Positions 6,797-13,973 of a stretch of DNA of 16,722 nt are shown here, piece after piece; the stretch's first letter is position 1; each line of letters starts with the position of its first letter. The translations under genes were made by a program, and so were the position numbers. The notes under the pieces were generated by a model. It saw only the letters and a list, made by a program, of their open reading frames with translations, ran no database searches and was not told where the DNA came from. This DNA is from an uncultured Actinomycetes bacterium (GTDB lineage: Bacteria > Actinomycetota > Thermoleophilia > Gaiellales > F1-60-MAGs149), in contig CAINDT010000064.1 in NCBI GenBank assembly GCA_903847495.1, forward strand, positions 1-16,722. Direction: 5' to 3'.

Positions 6797-7261
6797 CTAC
6801 TGCCCGGCGAGCTCGCCGAGTGCCGCCAGTGCCTGATCGAACAGCGGGTCGAACGCCGCGGCTGACACCGGCGTCGAGGCCGCCGTCGCCAACGCGTCCA
6901 CGGCACGCACGGCGCGCACGTAGTCGCCTGGTGCCAGCGCCTCGAACGATGCGCGCTGTGCCGTCAGCTGCCGCTTGACCCGGGTGATGCGCTCCTGCGC
7001 ATCCGCATACGGCGTCGGCTTGATGATCTTCCCGTCCGGCACCGCGGTGGCGTACAGATCCTTGGCGGGGGCGAGCTCGGCGTTCAGCACCCGGGCATTG
7101 AGCCGCACCTGGTCGGCCAGCGTCTGCAGATCCGGCGCAGCCGAGCGACCGAAGTAGCTGCCGATCGCGAAGCCGATGACCAGAGCGAGAATCGTGAACA
7201 CGGCGCCGCCGATGATCACGCGGCCGGTCAGCCCGTCACCGTCGTTCTGCCAGGCGCTCAT
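6797..7261 (-). CDS. Single-pass membrane protein of unknown function, 154 aa
   Basis: The protein has a short polar N terminus (about 13 residues), one clear transmembrane helix at about residues 14-36 (VIIGGAVFTILALVIGFAIG), and an extracytoplasmic domain of about 115 residues. That domain is predicted helical (QTLADQVRLNARVLNAELAPAKDLY, ITRVKRQLTAQRASFEAL) and has no cysteines. I cannot assign a family. The ATG at 7261 is chosen because the preceding 25 residues of the open frame are arginine-rich and cross the divergent promoter. It is divergent from fbpC, with 56 bases between the starts, and may share the palindromic promoter/operator at 7299-7312. Whether it takes part in iron uptake is unknown. 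Confidence 0.7.
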   Translation of the reverse strand: MSAWQNDGDGLTGRVIIGGAVFTILALVIGFAIGSYFGRSAAPDLQTLADQVRLNARVLNAELAPAKDLYATAVPDGKIIKPTPYADAQERITRVKRQLTAQRASFEALAPGDYVRAVRAVDALATAASTPVSAAAFDPLFDQALAALGELAGQ

Positions 7262-7298
7262 GCCCGAAGCATGCCCGACGCCCGCGCGAGGGAGGGAG

Positions 7299-7312
7299 TT
7301 AGGGTACCCTTC
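7299..7312. promoter_or_regulatory. Palindromic -10 region with degenerate DtxR-like box, fbpC promoter
   Basis: The core AGGGTACCCT (7301-7310) is a perfect palindrome, so it presents TACCCT on both strands. On + (7305-7310) it ends 7 bases before the fbpC GTG at 7318, giving a leaderless start. On - (7306-7301) it could start a transcript around 7294 toward the 154-aa membrane protein. The wider sequence TTAGG-GTAC-CCTTC matches 8 of 10 half-site positions of the TTAGG-N4-CCTAA boxes found upstream of fbpA, so a metal-dependent repressor could bind directly over the -10 element. The repressor call is inference. Confidence 0.45.
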
Positions 7313-7317
7313 CATTC

Positions 7318-8388
<1,071 letters not shown>

Positions 8389-8410
8389 CTCGCGCAGGGG
8401 CGCCGCAGCG

Positions 8411-10000
8411 TCAGCCGTCTCGGCGCCGGTGCAGCTCGGGTCGCACCAACAGCAGATAGACCGGAATCACGCTGATCGCGATCACCACAAGCGCCGGTAC
8501 CGCCGCGGAGGCGTACTCAGCGACGCGCGTCTTCTCCCAGATCAGCGTCGCCGGCGTCTCGAACCCGTTGGGGCGCAGCAGAAGCGTGGCGGGCAGTTCC
8601 TTGATCGCCGTCAGGAAGACGAGCGCGGCGCCGGCCAAGACGCCGGGGGCGGCGAGCGGCAGCGTCACACGGACGAGCACGTCGAGCGGACCGCGGCCCA
8701 TGCCTCGGGCAGCCTGTTCGAAGCGGGGGTCGACGCGCTCCCAGCCGGAGCGCGCGCCGCCGATCGCCTGAGGCAGCAGGCGCACGCTGTACGCGATCAC
8801 CACGATCGCGACCGTCTGGTACAGGAACGGCGCGCTGCGTAGGGCGAGGAACACGAGCCCGAGTCCGACGACGATGCCCGGCAGGGCGTAGCCGACGAAC
8901 GAGAGGCTGTCGATCACGCGCGCGGTTCGGCTGGGTGCCCGCGTGACGAGTGCGGCGACCGGGAGCGCGAGCAGCACGCACACGACGGCCGCCGCCGCGG
9001 AGGCGCCGGCGGCGTTCAGCGCCGCAGGGAGTGTCTCGCGCAGCTGGTCGAGCAGTCCATCGCCGCCGGCCAGCGTGATCGCCCACCAGCAGAGGATCGC
9101 GAGCGGCAGCACGAGCGCCAGCGCGATCACGAACAGGATGAACACCAGCGCCGGTCCGCGCAGGCGCCCCAGCTCCAGCGGTGCGACGGCATCGCGGGCC
9201 CGTACGCGTCTCCGTGCCGCCTGCGTCGAGCCACGCAGCGTCCACTGCTCGGCAACGACGACGAGCAGCGCCATCAGGCCAAGGACGAGACCGACGGCCG
9301 CCGCACCGCCGGGGTCGTACAGCGCGTCGTAGCGGAGGAACGCCTCGCGCGTCAGCGTCGTGAGGCGCAGCAGGCTGACGACGCCGAAGTCGCTCATCGC
9401 GTACAGCGCCGCGAGCAGCGCACCGGCCAGCACGGCCGAACGGATCTGGGGGAACGTGATGCGGAGGAAGGTGTCGAACGTGCCGCGGCCCATGCCGCGC
9501 GCCGCCTGCTCGAGCGTGGGATCGACGCGGCGCAGCGCGGCGGCCGTCAGCAGAAGGACGTAGGGGTACGTGAAGAGCGTCAGGACGACCGTGGAGCCGA
9601 GCATCCCGTCGATCACTGGGAGTCGATCCACCCCGAGCGGCTCGAGCGCGCGCGCCAGCAGGCCTCGCGGACCAAGTGCGCCGAGGAGGGCGAGGGCGCC
9701 GACGTAGCTCGGGATGGCGAGGGGCAGCGCGCCGAGTGCGAGTGCGGTACGCCGCAGCGGCAGCGCCGTGCGGATCGTCAGGATCGCGAACGGCACGCCG
9801 ATCAGGACCGCACCGGCGCCGACAAGCACCGCGAGGACAATCGTCCGCAGTGCCGCGGGGCCGATGATCCGCGCATCGAGCGCCGCCGCGAGATCGCCGT
9901 CGGTGAGCGCTCGCAGAGCGAGGTACACGATCGGCGCGACGGCGATGATCAGCGCCGGCACGCAGAGCGCGGTGAGGAGCCTACGGCTGGCGGGGGTCAT
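8411..10000 (-). CDS. fbpB: Ferric-iron-type ABC transporter permease, two fused membrane domains (FbpB-like)
   Basis: 529 residues from the ATG at 10000; a GTG two codons upstream (10006) is also possible. It forms the membrane channel of the importer. The protein is a tandem of two BPD-type permease domains, the FbpB/ThiP-like layout, with about 12 helices in total. Each half carries the cytoplasmic EAA-type coupling loop that docks onto the ATPase: EQAARGMGRGTFDTFLRITF in the first half and EQAARGMGRGPLDVLVRVTL in the second. No Shine-Dalgarno sequence is evident. It follows fbpA by 84 bases, including a strong hairpin, and is probably co-transcribed with it at a lower level. Confidence 0.9.
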   Translation of the reverse strand: MTPASRRLLTALCVPALIIAVAPIVYLALRALTDGDLAAALDARIIGPAALRTIVLAVLVGAGAVLIGVPFAILTIRTALPLRRTALALGALPLAIPSYVGALALLGALGPRGLLARALEPLGVDRLPVIDGMLGSTVVLTLFTYPYVLLLTAAALRRVDPTLEQAARGMGRGTFDTFLRITFPQIRSAVLAGALLAALYAMSDFGVVSLLRLTTLTREAFLRYDALYDPGGAAAVGLVLGLMALLVVVAEQWTLRGSTQAARRRVRARDAVAPLELGRLRGPALVFILFVIALALVLPLAILCWWAITLAGGDGLLDQLRETLPAALNAAGASAAAAVVCVLLALPVAALVTRAPSRTARVIDSLSFVGYALPGIVVGLGLVFLALRSAPFLYQTVAIVVIAYSVRLLPQAIGGARSGWERVDPRFEQAARGMGRGPLDVLVRVTLPLAAPGVLAGAALVFLTAIKELPATLLLRPNGFETPATLIWEKTRVAEYASAAVPALVVIAISVIPVYLLLVRPELHRRRDG

Positions 10001-10047
10001 GCGCACGGTGGAGAGGGAGCACGATCATCGTCGCGGGATAGTGTGGA

Positions 10048-10081
10048 GCCGGCGCCCCCGTCTTGCGGCGGGGGCGCCGGC
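10048..10081 (-). terminator. Strong intercistronic hairpin between fbpA and fbpB
   Basis: Arms 10048-10060 and 10069-10081 pair perfectly over 13 bp with an 8-base loop; flanking bases as far as 10043 and 10088 can extend it imperfectly past the fbpA stop codon. There is no T-tract on the minus strand after it. In binding-protein transporter operons such a stem after the binding-protein gene commonly protects that part of the mRNA or partly stops transcription, so more binding protein than permease is made. That role is inferred here. Confidence 0.6.
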
Positions 10082-10084
10082 GGC

Positions 10085-11134
10085 TCACATGATCAGTCCG
10101 GCGTCGCGGATCATCTTGACGGTGCCCTCGAGGTCCTTGGAGAGATCGGCGAGGTTGACGTCCGGGCCCAGGTTGTCGTCGAGCGGCGGCAGCTCCTCGG
10201 CGCGCTCCATGCCGGGCTCCGACGCGTTGAGCGGGTACTCGCGCTCCTCTGCGTCGTTGGCGAAGAACACCTGGCCCTGGGTGAGCAGGTACGTGACGAA
10301 CGCCTCAGCATCGGGGTTGCCGCTGGCGCCGGCGAGGATGCCGACGGCCGAGACGTTGACGAACGAGCCGACGTCGCCCGGTGCGAAGTAGTGGTTGGCA
10401 ATCGGCGTCTCGGGATCGCTGCCCAGCTTCTCGTAGAGGTAGTAGTGGTTGACGAGGCCGGTGTCGACCTCGCCGGAGGCGACGGCGTCCACGATCTGGC
10501 TGTTCTTCTCGTAGGTGCGGGCATGGTCCGACAGCCCGCTGAGCCACGCCGCCGTCTGCTCGTCGCCGAGCTCCTCGCGCATGGCGCTGACGAAGCCGAC
10601 AAACGAGGCGTTGGTGGGGGCCACGCCGACGTCACCGGGCCAGTCCTTGTCGCCGAGCGGCAGCACCGAGTCCGGGAGCTTCGCGGCGTCAACGCGCTCC
10701 GTGTTGTAGATCAGTACGCGGACGCGGCCGGTGACGCCCGTCCAGCGCCCCGCCGGATCGCGGTAGCGCGCGGGGATCAGGTCGAGATCGCTGGCGGGTA
10801 GCTCGGCGAGGCGATCCTCGATGACGCCGATTGAGCCGGCGTCCTGGGCGTAGAAGACCTGCGCGGGCGTGGCGTCGCCTTCTTCCAGCAGCGTGGCGGC
10901 CAACTCGGCCGAGTCGCCGTAGCGGACGTCCAGCTTGATGCCGGTCTCGGCGGTGAACTGCTCGTAGAGCGGTGCGACGAGTTCCTCCTCACGGCCCGAA
11001 TAGACCACGAGACCGTCACCGCTGCCCGTCGCGCCGCTGGTGGCGGAGTCGCTGCCACCGCAGGCCGCGAGCGTGGCGCCGGCGGTGACGAGGAGGGCGA
11101 TGATCAGGAGGGGGAGGAGGCGTCGGGCAGGCAC
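10085..11134 (-). CDS. fbpA: Iron-binding lipoprotein of ABC importer (FbpA-like)
   Basis: 349 residues. The signal peptide (residues 1-24, RR then a hydrophobic core) ends in a good lipobox L-A-A-C25, followed by a GSDSATSG-type linker, so the mature protein is membrane-anchored outside the cell. The fold signature VVYSGREEELVAPLYEQF (43-60) and the pair Y231-Y232 in NHYYLY fit the FbpA class of ferric-binding proteins, where adjacent tyrosines bind Fe3+. The GTG at 11134 is chosen because AAAGGA lies 5 bases upstream and because it directly precedes the signal peptide; the upstream TTG at 11173 would add an unlikely arginine-rich leader. Two DtxR-like boxes and a matching promoter lie upstream. 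Substrate identity is inferred, not shown. Confidence 0.88.
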   Translation of the reverse strand: MPARRLLPLLIIALLVTAGATLAACGGSDSATSGATGSGDGLVVYSGREEELVAPLYEQFTAETGIKLDVRYGDSAELAATLLEEGDATPAQVFYAQDAGSIGVIEDRLAELPASDLDLIPARYRDPAGRWTGVTGRVRVLIYNTERVDAAKLPDSVLPLGDKDWPGDVGVAPTNASFVGFVSAMREELGDEQTAAWLSGLSDHARTYEKNSQIVDAVASGEVDTGLVNHYYLYEKLGSDPETPIANHYFAPGDVGSFVNVSAVGILAGASGNPDAEAFVTYLLTQGQVFFANDAEEREYPLNASEPGMERAEELPPLDDNLGPDVNLADLSKDLEGTVKMIRDAGLIM

Positions 11135-11139
11135 GGGGG

Positions 11140-11145
11140 TCCTTT
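11140..11145 (-). promoter_or_regulatory. Shine-Dalgarno sequence of fbpA
   Basis: On the minus strand AAAGGA sits 5 bases before the GTG at 11134 and decides the start. It is the clearest ribosome binding site in the window, in contrast with the leaderless-looking starts of most other first genes. Confidence 0.65.
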
Positions 11146-11183
11146 CGATCCGCCGCGTGCGCGCGGCGGGCAATGGCGTTCAG

Positions 11184-11212
11184 ATCGTCTGTTAGGTCTA
11201 CCTAACAGGCAA
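11184..11212 (-). promoter_or_regulatory. Putative fbpA promoter (-35 TTGCCT, 17 bp, -10 GACGAT)
   Basis: On the minus strand TTGCCT (11212-11207) and GACGAT (11189-11184) are separated by exactly 17 bases, and the spacer is filled by the operator palindrome at 11192-11205. The -10 is weak (3 of 6 to TATAAT). A start near 11177 would give a leader of about 43 bases containing the AAAGGA site. Confidence 0.4.
11192..11205. promoter_or_regulatory. DtxR/IdeR-like operator 1 upstream of fbpA
   Basis: TTAGG-TCTA-CCTAA, extended to GTTAGG...CCTAAC (11191-11206). It has the inverted TTAGG/CCTAA half-sites seen in DtxR/IdeR/MntR boxes of actinobacteria. It lies between the putative -35 and -10 of fbpA, a position that would block RNA polymerase when metal is plentiful. 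The regulator gene is not in this window. Confidence 0.7.
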
Positions 11213-11223
11213 CGCGGCGGAGG

Positions 11224-11237
11224 TTAGGGCTACCTAA
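11224..11237. promoter_or_regulatory. DtxR/IdeR-like operator 2 upstream of fbpA
   Basis: TTAGG-GCTA-CCTAA, extended to GGTTAGG...CCTAACC (11223-11239). Its centre is 32 bp (about three helical turns) from operator 1, so two repressor dimers could sit on the same face of the helix. It lies about 50 bases upstream of the aroC -10 box, so an effect on aroC is possible but less likely. Confidence 0.7.
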
Positions 11238-11285
11238 CCACCTCTGTCAAGTCGGCATGCGCCGTAGCCGCGGCCCGGTCCGCGA

Positions 11286-11291
11286 TACCCT
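11286..11291 (+). promoter_or_regulatory. Putative -10 box (TACCCT) of aroC-aroKB
   Basis: TACCCT ends 10 bases before the aroC ATG at 11302, giving a leaderless or 1-4 base leader transcript. It lies inside the longer open frame that begins at 11257, which supports the later start. No Shine-Dalgarno sequence or convincing -35 is seen. Confidence 0.45.
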
Positions 11292-11301
11292 GTCGGAACC
11301 G

Positions 11302-12489
11302 ATGGCGCTCTCGTTCACCACCTCCGGTCAGTCGCACGGTCCCGGCATCGTCGCGATCCTCTCCGGTCTGCCCGCGGGGCTCACGCCCGACCGCGAGCGC
11401 CTGCAGCGCGATCTCGCCCGCCGACAGGCTGGCTACGGCCGCTCGCCGCGCCAGGCGATCGAGACGGATGAGGCCACGATTCTTGGCGGCATGCGTCACG
11501 GCCGCACGATCGGCGGACCCCTCAGCCTGATCGTCAAGAACCGCGACCACGAGAACTGGGGCGCCGCGCAGAGCGCCTGGCCCGTCACCGACGAGGACCT
11601 CGCCGAGGTCCACGCGCGCCGCACCCGCGTCGTCACCGTGCCCCGTCCCGGCCACGCCGACCTATCCGGCGTCATGAAGTACGAGCTGCCCGACGTCCGC
11701 GATGTCCTCGAGCGCGCCTCGGCCCGCGAGACGTCCGCCCGCGTGGCAGTTGGCGCGTTCTGCAAGGACCTGCTCGACACCGTCGGCATCACCGTCCACG
11801 GGCACGTCGTGCGCGTCGGTGCCGTCGAGGCGCCACATCGCGATGACATCACCGCCCGCGAGTTCATCGAGATGGGCGAGCGCCAGGTCGGCTGCCTCGA
11901 CGCCGCAACCGACGCCACGATGGTCGAGGAGATCGAAGCCGCCAAGAAGGCGCAGGACACGCTCGGCGGCATCGTCGAGGTCCGTGCGTTCGGCTGCCCG
12001 CCCGGCCTCGGCTCCTACGCCTCCGAGGACTGGCGCCTCGATGCGCGCATCGCGGGCGCCGCGATGGGCATCCAGGCGATGAAGGCTGTGGAGATCGGCG
12101 ACGGCTGGGCCAACGCCTCGCTGCGCGGCAGCGCCGTCCACGACGAGCTCCGCTACGACGATGGCTACAAGCGCGACAGCAATCGCGCCGGCGGCCTCGA
12201 GGGCGGCATGACGAACGGCGAGCCCGTCGTCGTGCGCATCGCGATGAAGCCCCTGCCGACGCTGATGAAGCCGCTCAAGACGGCCACGCTCGACACGCAC
12301 GAGCCGGCTGAGGCGCTGGTCGAGCGCTCCGACACGACCGCGATCTACGCTGCCGCTGTCGTGGCCGAGGCCGTCATCGCCTTCGAGCTCGCGCGCGCTG
12401 CCAAGGAGAAGTTCGGCGGCGACGCCATCGGCGACTTCGTCGCGGCCCACGGGCATTACGTCAACCGGATTCCCTGGTCGCCCGCATGA
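11302..12489 (+). CDS. aroC: Chorismate synthase
   Basis: 395 residues, the usual length. The enzyme converts 5-enolpyruvylshikimate-3-phosphate to chorismate using reduced FMN. The N terminus has MALSFTTSGQSHGPG with H12; the common signature GESHG reads GQSHG here. Further signatures are RRQAGYGRSPRQ, GGMRHG-x-TIGGP, TVPRPGHADLSG, the ERASARET-x-ARVA helix, and the SNRAGGLEGGMTNGEP segment that binds FMN and substrate. The ATG at 11302 is preferred over the in-frame ATG at 11257 because it matches the family N terminus and follows a -10 box. The stop overlaps the aroKB ATG (ATGA at 12486-12489). It is divergent from fbpA. Confidence 0.96.
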   Translation: MALSFTTSGQSHGPGIVAILSGLPAGLTPDRERLQRDLARRQAGYGRSPRQAIETDEATILGGMRHGRTIGGPLSLIVKNRDHENWGAAQSAWPVTDEDLAEVHARRTRVVTVPRPGHADLSGVMKYELPDVRDVLERASARETSARVAVGAFCKDLLDTVGITVHGHVVRVGAVEAPHRDDITAREFIEMGERQVGCLDAATDATMVEEIEAAKKAQDTLGGIVEVRAFGCPPGLGSYASEDWRLDARIAGAAMGIQAMKAVEIGDGWANASLRGSAVHDELRYDDGYKRDSNRAGGLEGGMTNGEPVVVRIAMKPLPTLMKPLKTATLDTHEPAEALVERSDTTAIYAAAVVAEAVIAFELARAAKEKFGGDAIGDFVAAHGHYVNRIPWSPA

Positions 12490-13967
12490 GTCGCCCCGAC
12501 GTCCTCGTCGGGTTCATGGGTGCTGGCAAGTCGACCGTCGGCGAACTGCTGGCGGCACTCAAGGGCACCACGTTCATCGACGTTGATCGCGAGATTGAGC
12601 GCCGCACGTCGCGCTCGATTCCCGATCTGTTCAGCGACGGCGAGGAGCAGTTCCGCGAGCTCGAAGAGCGGGTGATCACCGAGCTGATCGAAACGGGCGA
12701 GCACGGCGTGATCGCCCCCGGTGGCGGCGCCCTCTCGCGCCCGGGTACGCGCGCCCTGGTGCGCACGCAGGCTCGCGTGCTGTTCCTCGATGCTCCGGCT
12801 GAGGTCCTGTGGCAGCGCGTCGAGGCCGACGGCGGCGCCGGCACGCGTCCGCTGGCCGTCAACTTTCATCGCTTCGAAGACCTGCACAGCCAGCGCCAGA
12901 CGCTCTACCTGACCGCCGCCGACGCGATCGTCGATGCCGCGGCCGATCCCGAGACCGTCGCGATCGCCTGCCGCGATGCCGGTGTCGTGCGCCCTGGGGC
13001 GCTGGATCGCATCCACGAGCTCGCCGATGGGCGTCGCGCCTTCGTCGTCGTCGACCTGCCGGTGGCCGACCGCATTCCCGAGGGGCTCGAGGTCTACACG
13101 CTGCCCGGCGGCGAGCAGTGCAAGACCGTCTCGCACGTCGAGGCGCTCTGGCGCGCCTTCGCCGAGGCGGAGCTCGAGCGCCGCGATCTCGTCGTCGCCA
13201 TCGGCGGCGGTGCCGTCACCGACGTGACCGGCTTCGCTGCCGCCACGTTCCGCCGTGGCCTCGACTGGGTCTCGTGCCCGACGACGCTCGTCGGTCAGGT
13301 CGACGCCGGCATCGGCGGCAAGACCGGTATCGATGTCGCCGCTAAGAACGACGTGGGCAGCTTTCATCCGCCCGTCGCCGTGCTCGCCGACCCATCGCTG
13401 CTGACGACGCTGACCGACCGCGAATGGCGGGCCGGTTTCGCCGAGGCACTCAAGACCGGTCTCCTGGCTGGTGGGCTCCTCTGGGAGCTGGTGCGCGAGT
13501 GGCCCACGACGCGCGGCACCGACGACGAGCGCTGGACGCTCGTGCGCCGCTGCGCCGCGCTCAAGCACCGCGTCGTCGCCGCCGACCCGACCGAGCAGGG
13601 CGTGCGGGCGATCCTCAATCTCGGGCACACCATCGGCCATGGGGTCGAGCACGCCGCCGGCGGCCGCTACCTGCACGGCGAGGCGATCGCCATCGGCCTC
13701 GTCGCCGCGCTGCAGCTGTCGGTCGAGCACGCCGGTCTCGAGCACGCCATCGCCGATGAGGTCCTCGGCGTGCTCACCCGGCAGGGCCTGCCGACCGTCG
13801 CTGAGGACGTCGCCCCCGCGGCCGTGCTCGACGCGATGCGCTCCGACAAGAAGCGCGTGGCCGGCCGTACGCGCTTTGTCCTGCTCGAGGCCCCCGGCCG
13901 ACCGGTCTGGGGCGTCGAGCTCGACGACGACGCCGTCGCGGCGGCCGTCGACGCCGCCTGTCGCTGA
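12486..13967 (+). CDS. aroKB: Bifunctional shikimate kinase / 3-dehydroquinate synthase (AroK-AroB fusion)
   Basis: 493 residues without a frame break. Residues 1-160 are shikimate kinase: P-loop GFMGAGKST (9-17), D32/D34 in DVD, the GGG motif (79-81), and the LID arginine in GTRPL (R121). Residues from about 165 are 3-dehydroquinate synthase: PGGEQCKT (207-214), AIGGGAVTD (238-246), PTTLVGQVDAGIGGKTG, KND, and the metal ligands E320 (AGFAEALKTG), H381 (NLGHTIGH) and H397 (YLHGEA). The DHQ synthase N-terminal Rossmann part before PGGEQ is only about 45 residues, shorter than in stand-alone AroB. The fusion catalyses steps 2 and 5 of the pathway. A similar AroKB fusion is known in Thermotoga. 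It is coupled to aroC by a 4-base overlap. Confidence 0.95.
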   Translation: MSRPDVLVGFMGAGKSTVGELLAALKGTTFIDVDREIERRTSRSIPDLFSDGEEQFRELEERVITELIETGEHGVIAPGGGALSRPGTRALVRTQARVLFLDAPAEVLWQRVEADGGAGTRPLAVNFHRFEDLHSQRQTLYLTAADAIVDAAADPETVAIACRDAGVVRPGALDRIHELADGRRAFVVVDLPVADRIPEGLEVYTLPGGEQCKTVSHVEALWRAFAEAELERRDLVVAIGGGAVTDVTGFAAATFRRGLDWVSCPTTLVGQVDAGIGGKTGIDVAAKNDVGSFHPPVAVLADPSLLTTLTDREWRAGFAEALKTGLLAGGLLWELVREWPTTRGTDDERWTLVRRCAALKHRVVAADPTEQGVRAILNLGHTIGHGVEHAAGGRYLHGEAIAIGLVAALQLSVEHAGLEHAIADEVLGVLTRQGLPTVAEDVAPAAVLDAMRSDKKRVAGRTRFVLLEAPGRPVWGVELDDDAVAAAVDAACR

Positions 13968-13973
13968 GCGCCG

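Noticed and set aside
10021..10031. Palindrome ACGATCATCGT upstream of fbpB as an operator
   Set aside because: A single short palindrome with no second copy and no known regulator match.
10043..10801. 252-aa plus-strand frame opposite fbpA
   Set aside because: Val/Gly/Asp/Arg-rich shadow; the FbpA frame has a signal peptide, Shine-Dalgarno sequence and conserved motifs.
11135..11173. TTG start at 11173 for fbpA
   Set aside because: It would put an arginine-rich stretch before the signal peptide, whereas GTG at 11134 has AAAGGA 5 bases upstream.
11257..11301. Upstream in-frame ATG for aroC adding 15 residues
   Set aside because: The extension is not part of the family N terminus, and the TACCCT -10 box lies inside it.
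12456..13745. 429-aa minus-strand frame opposite aroKB
   Set aside because: Shadow of the fused aroK-aroB gene, whose catalytic motifs are all present in one + frame.
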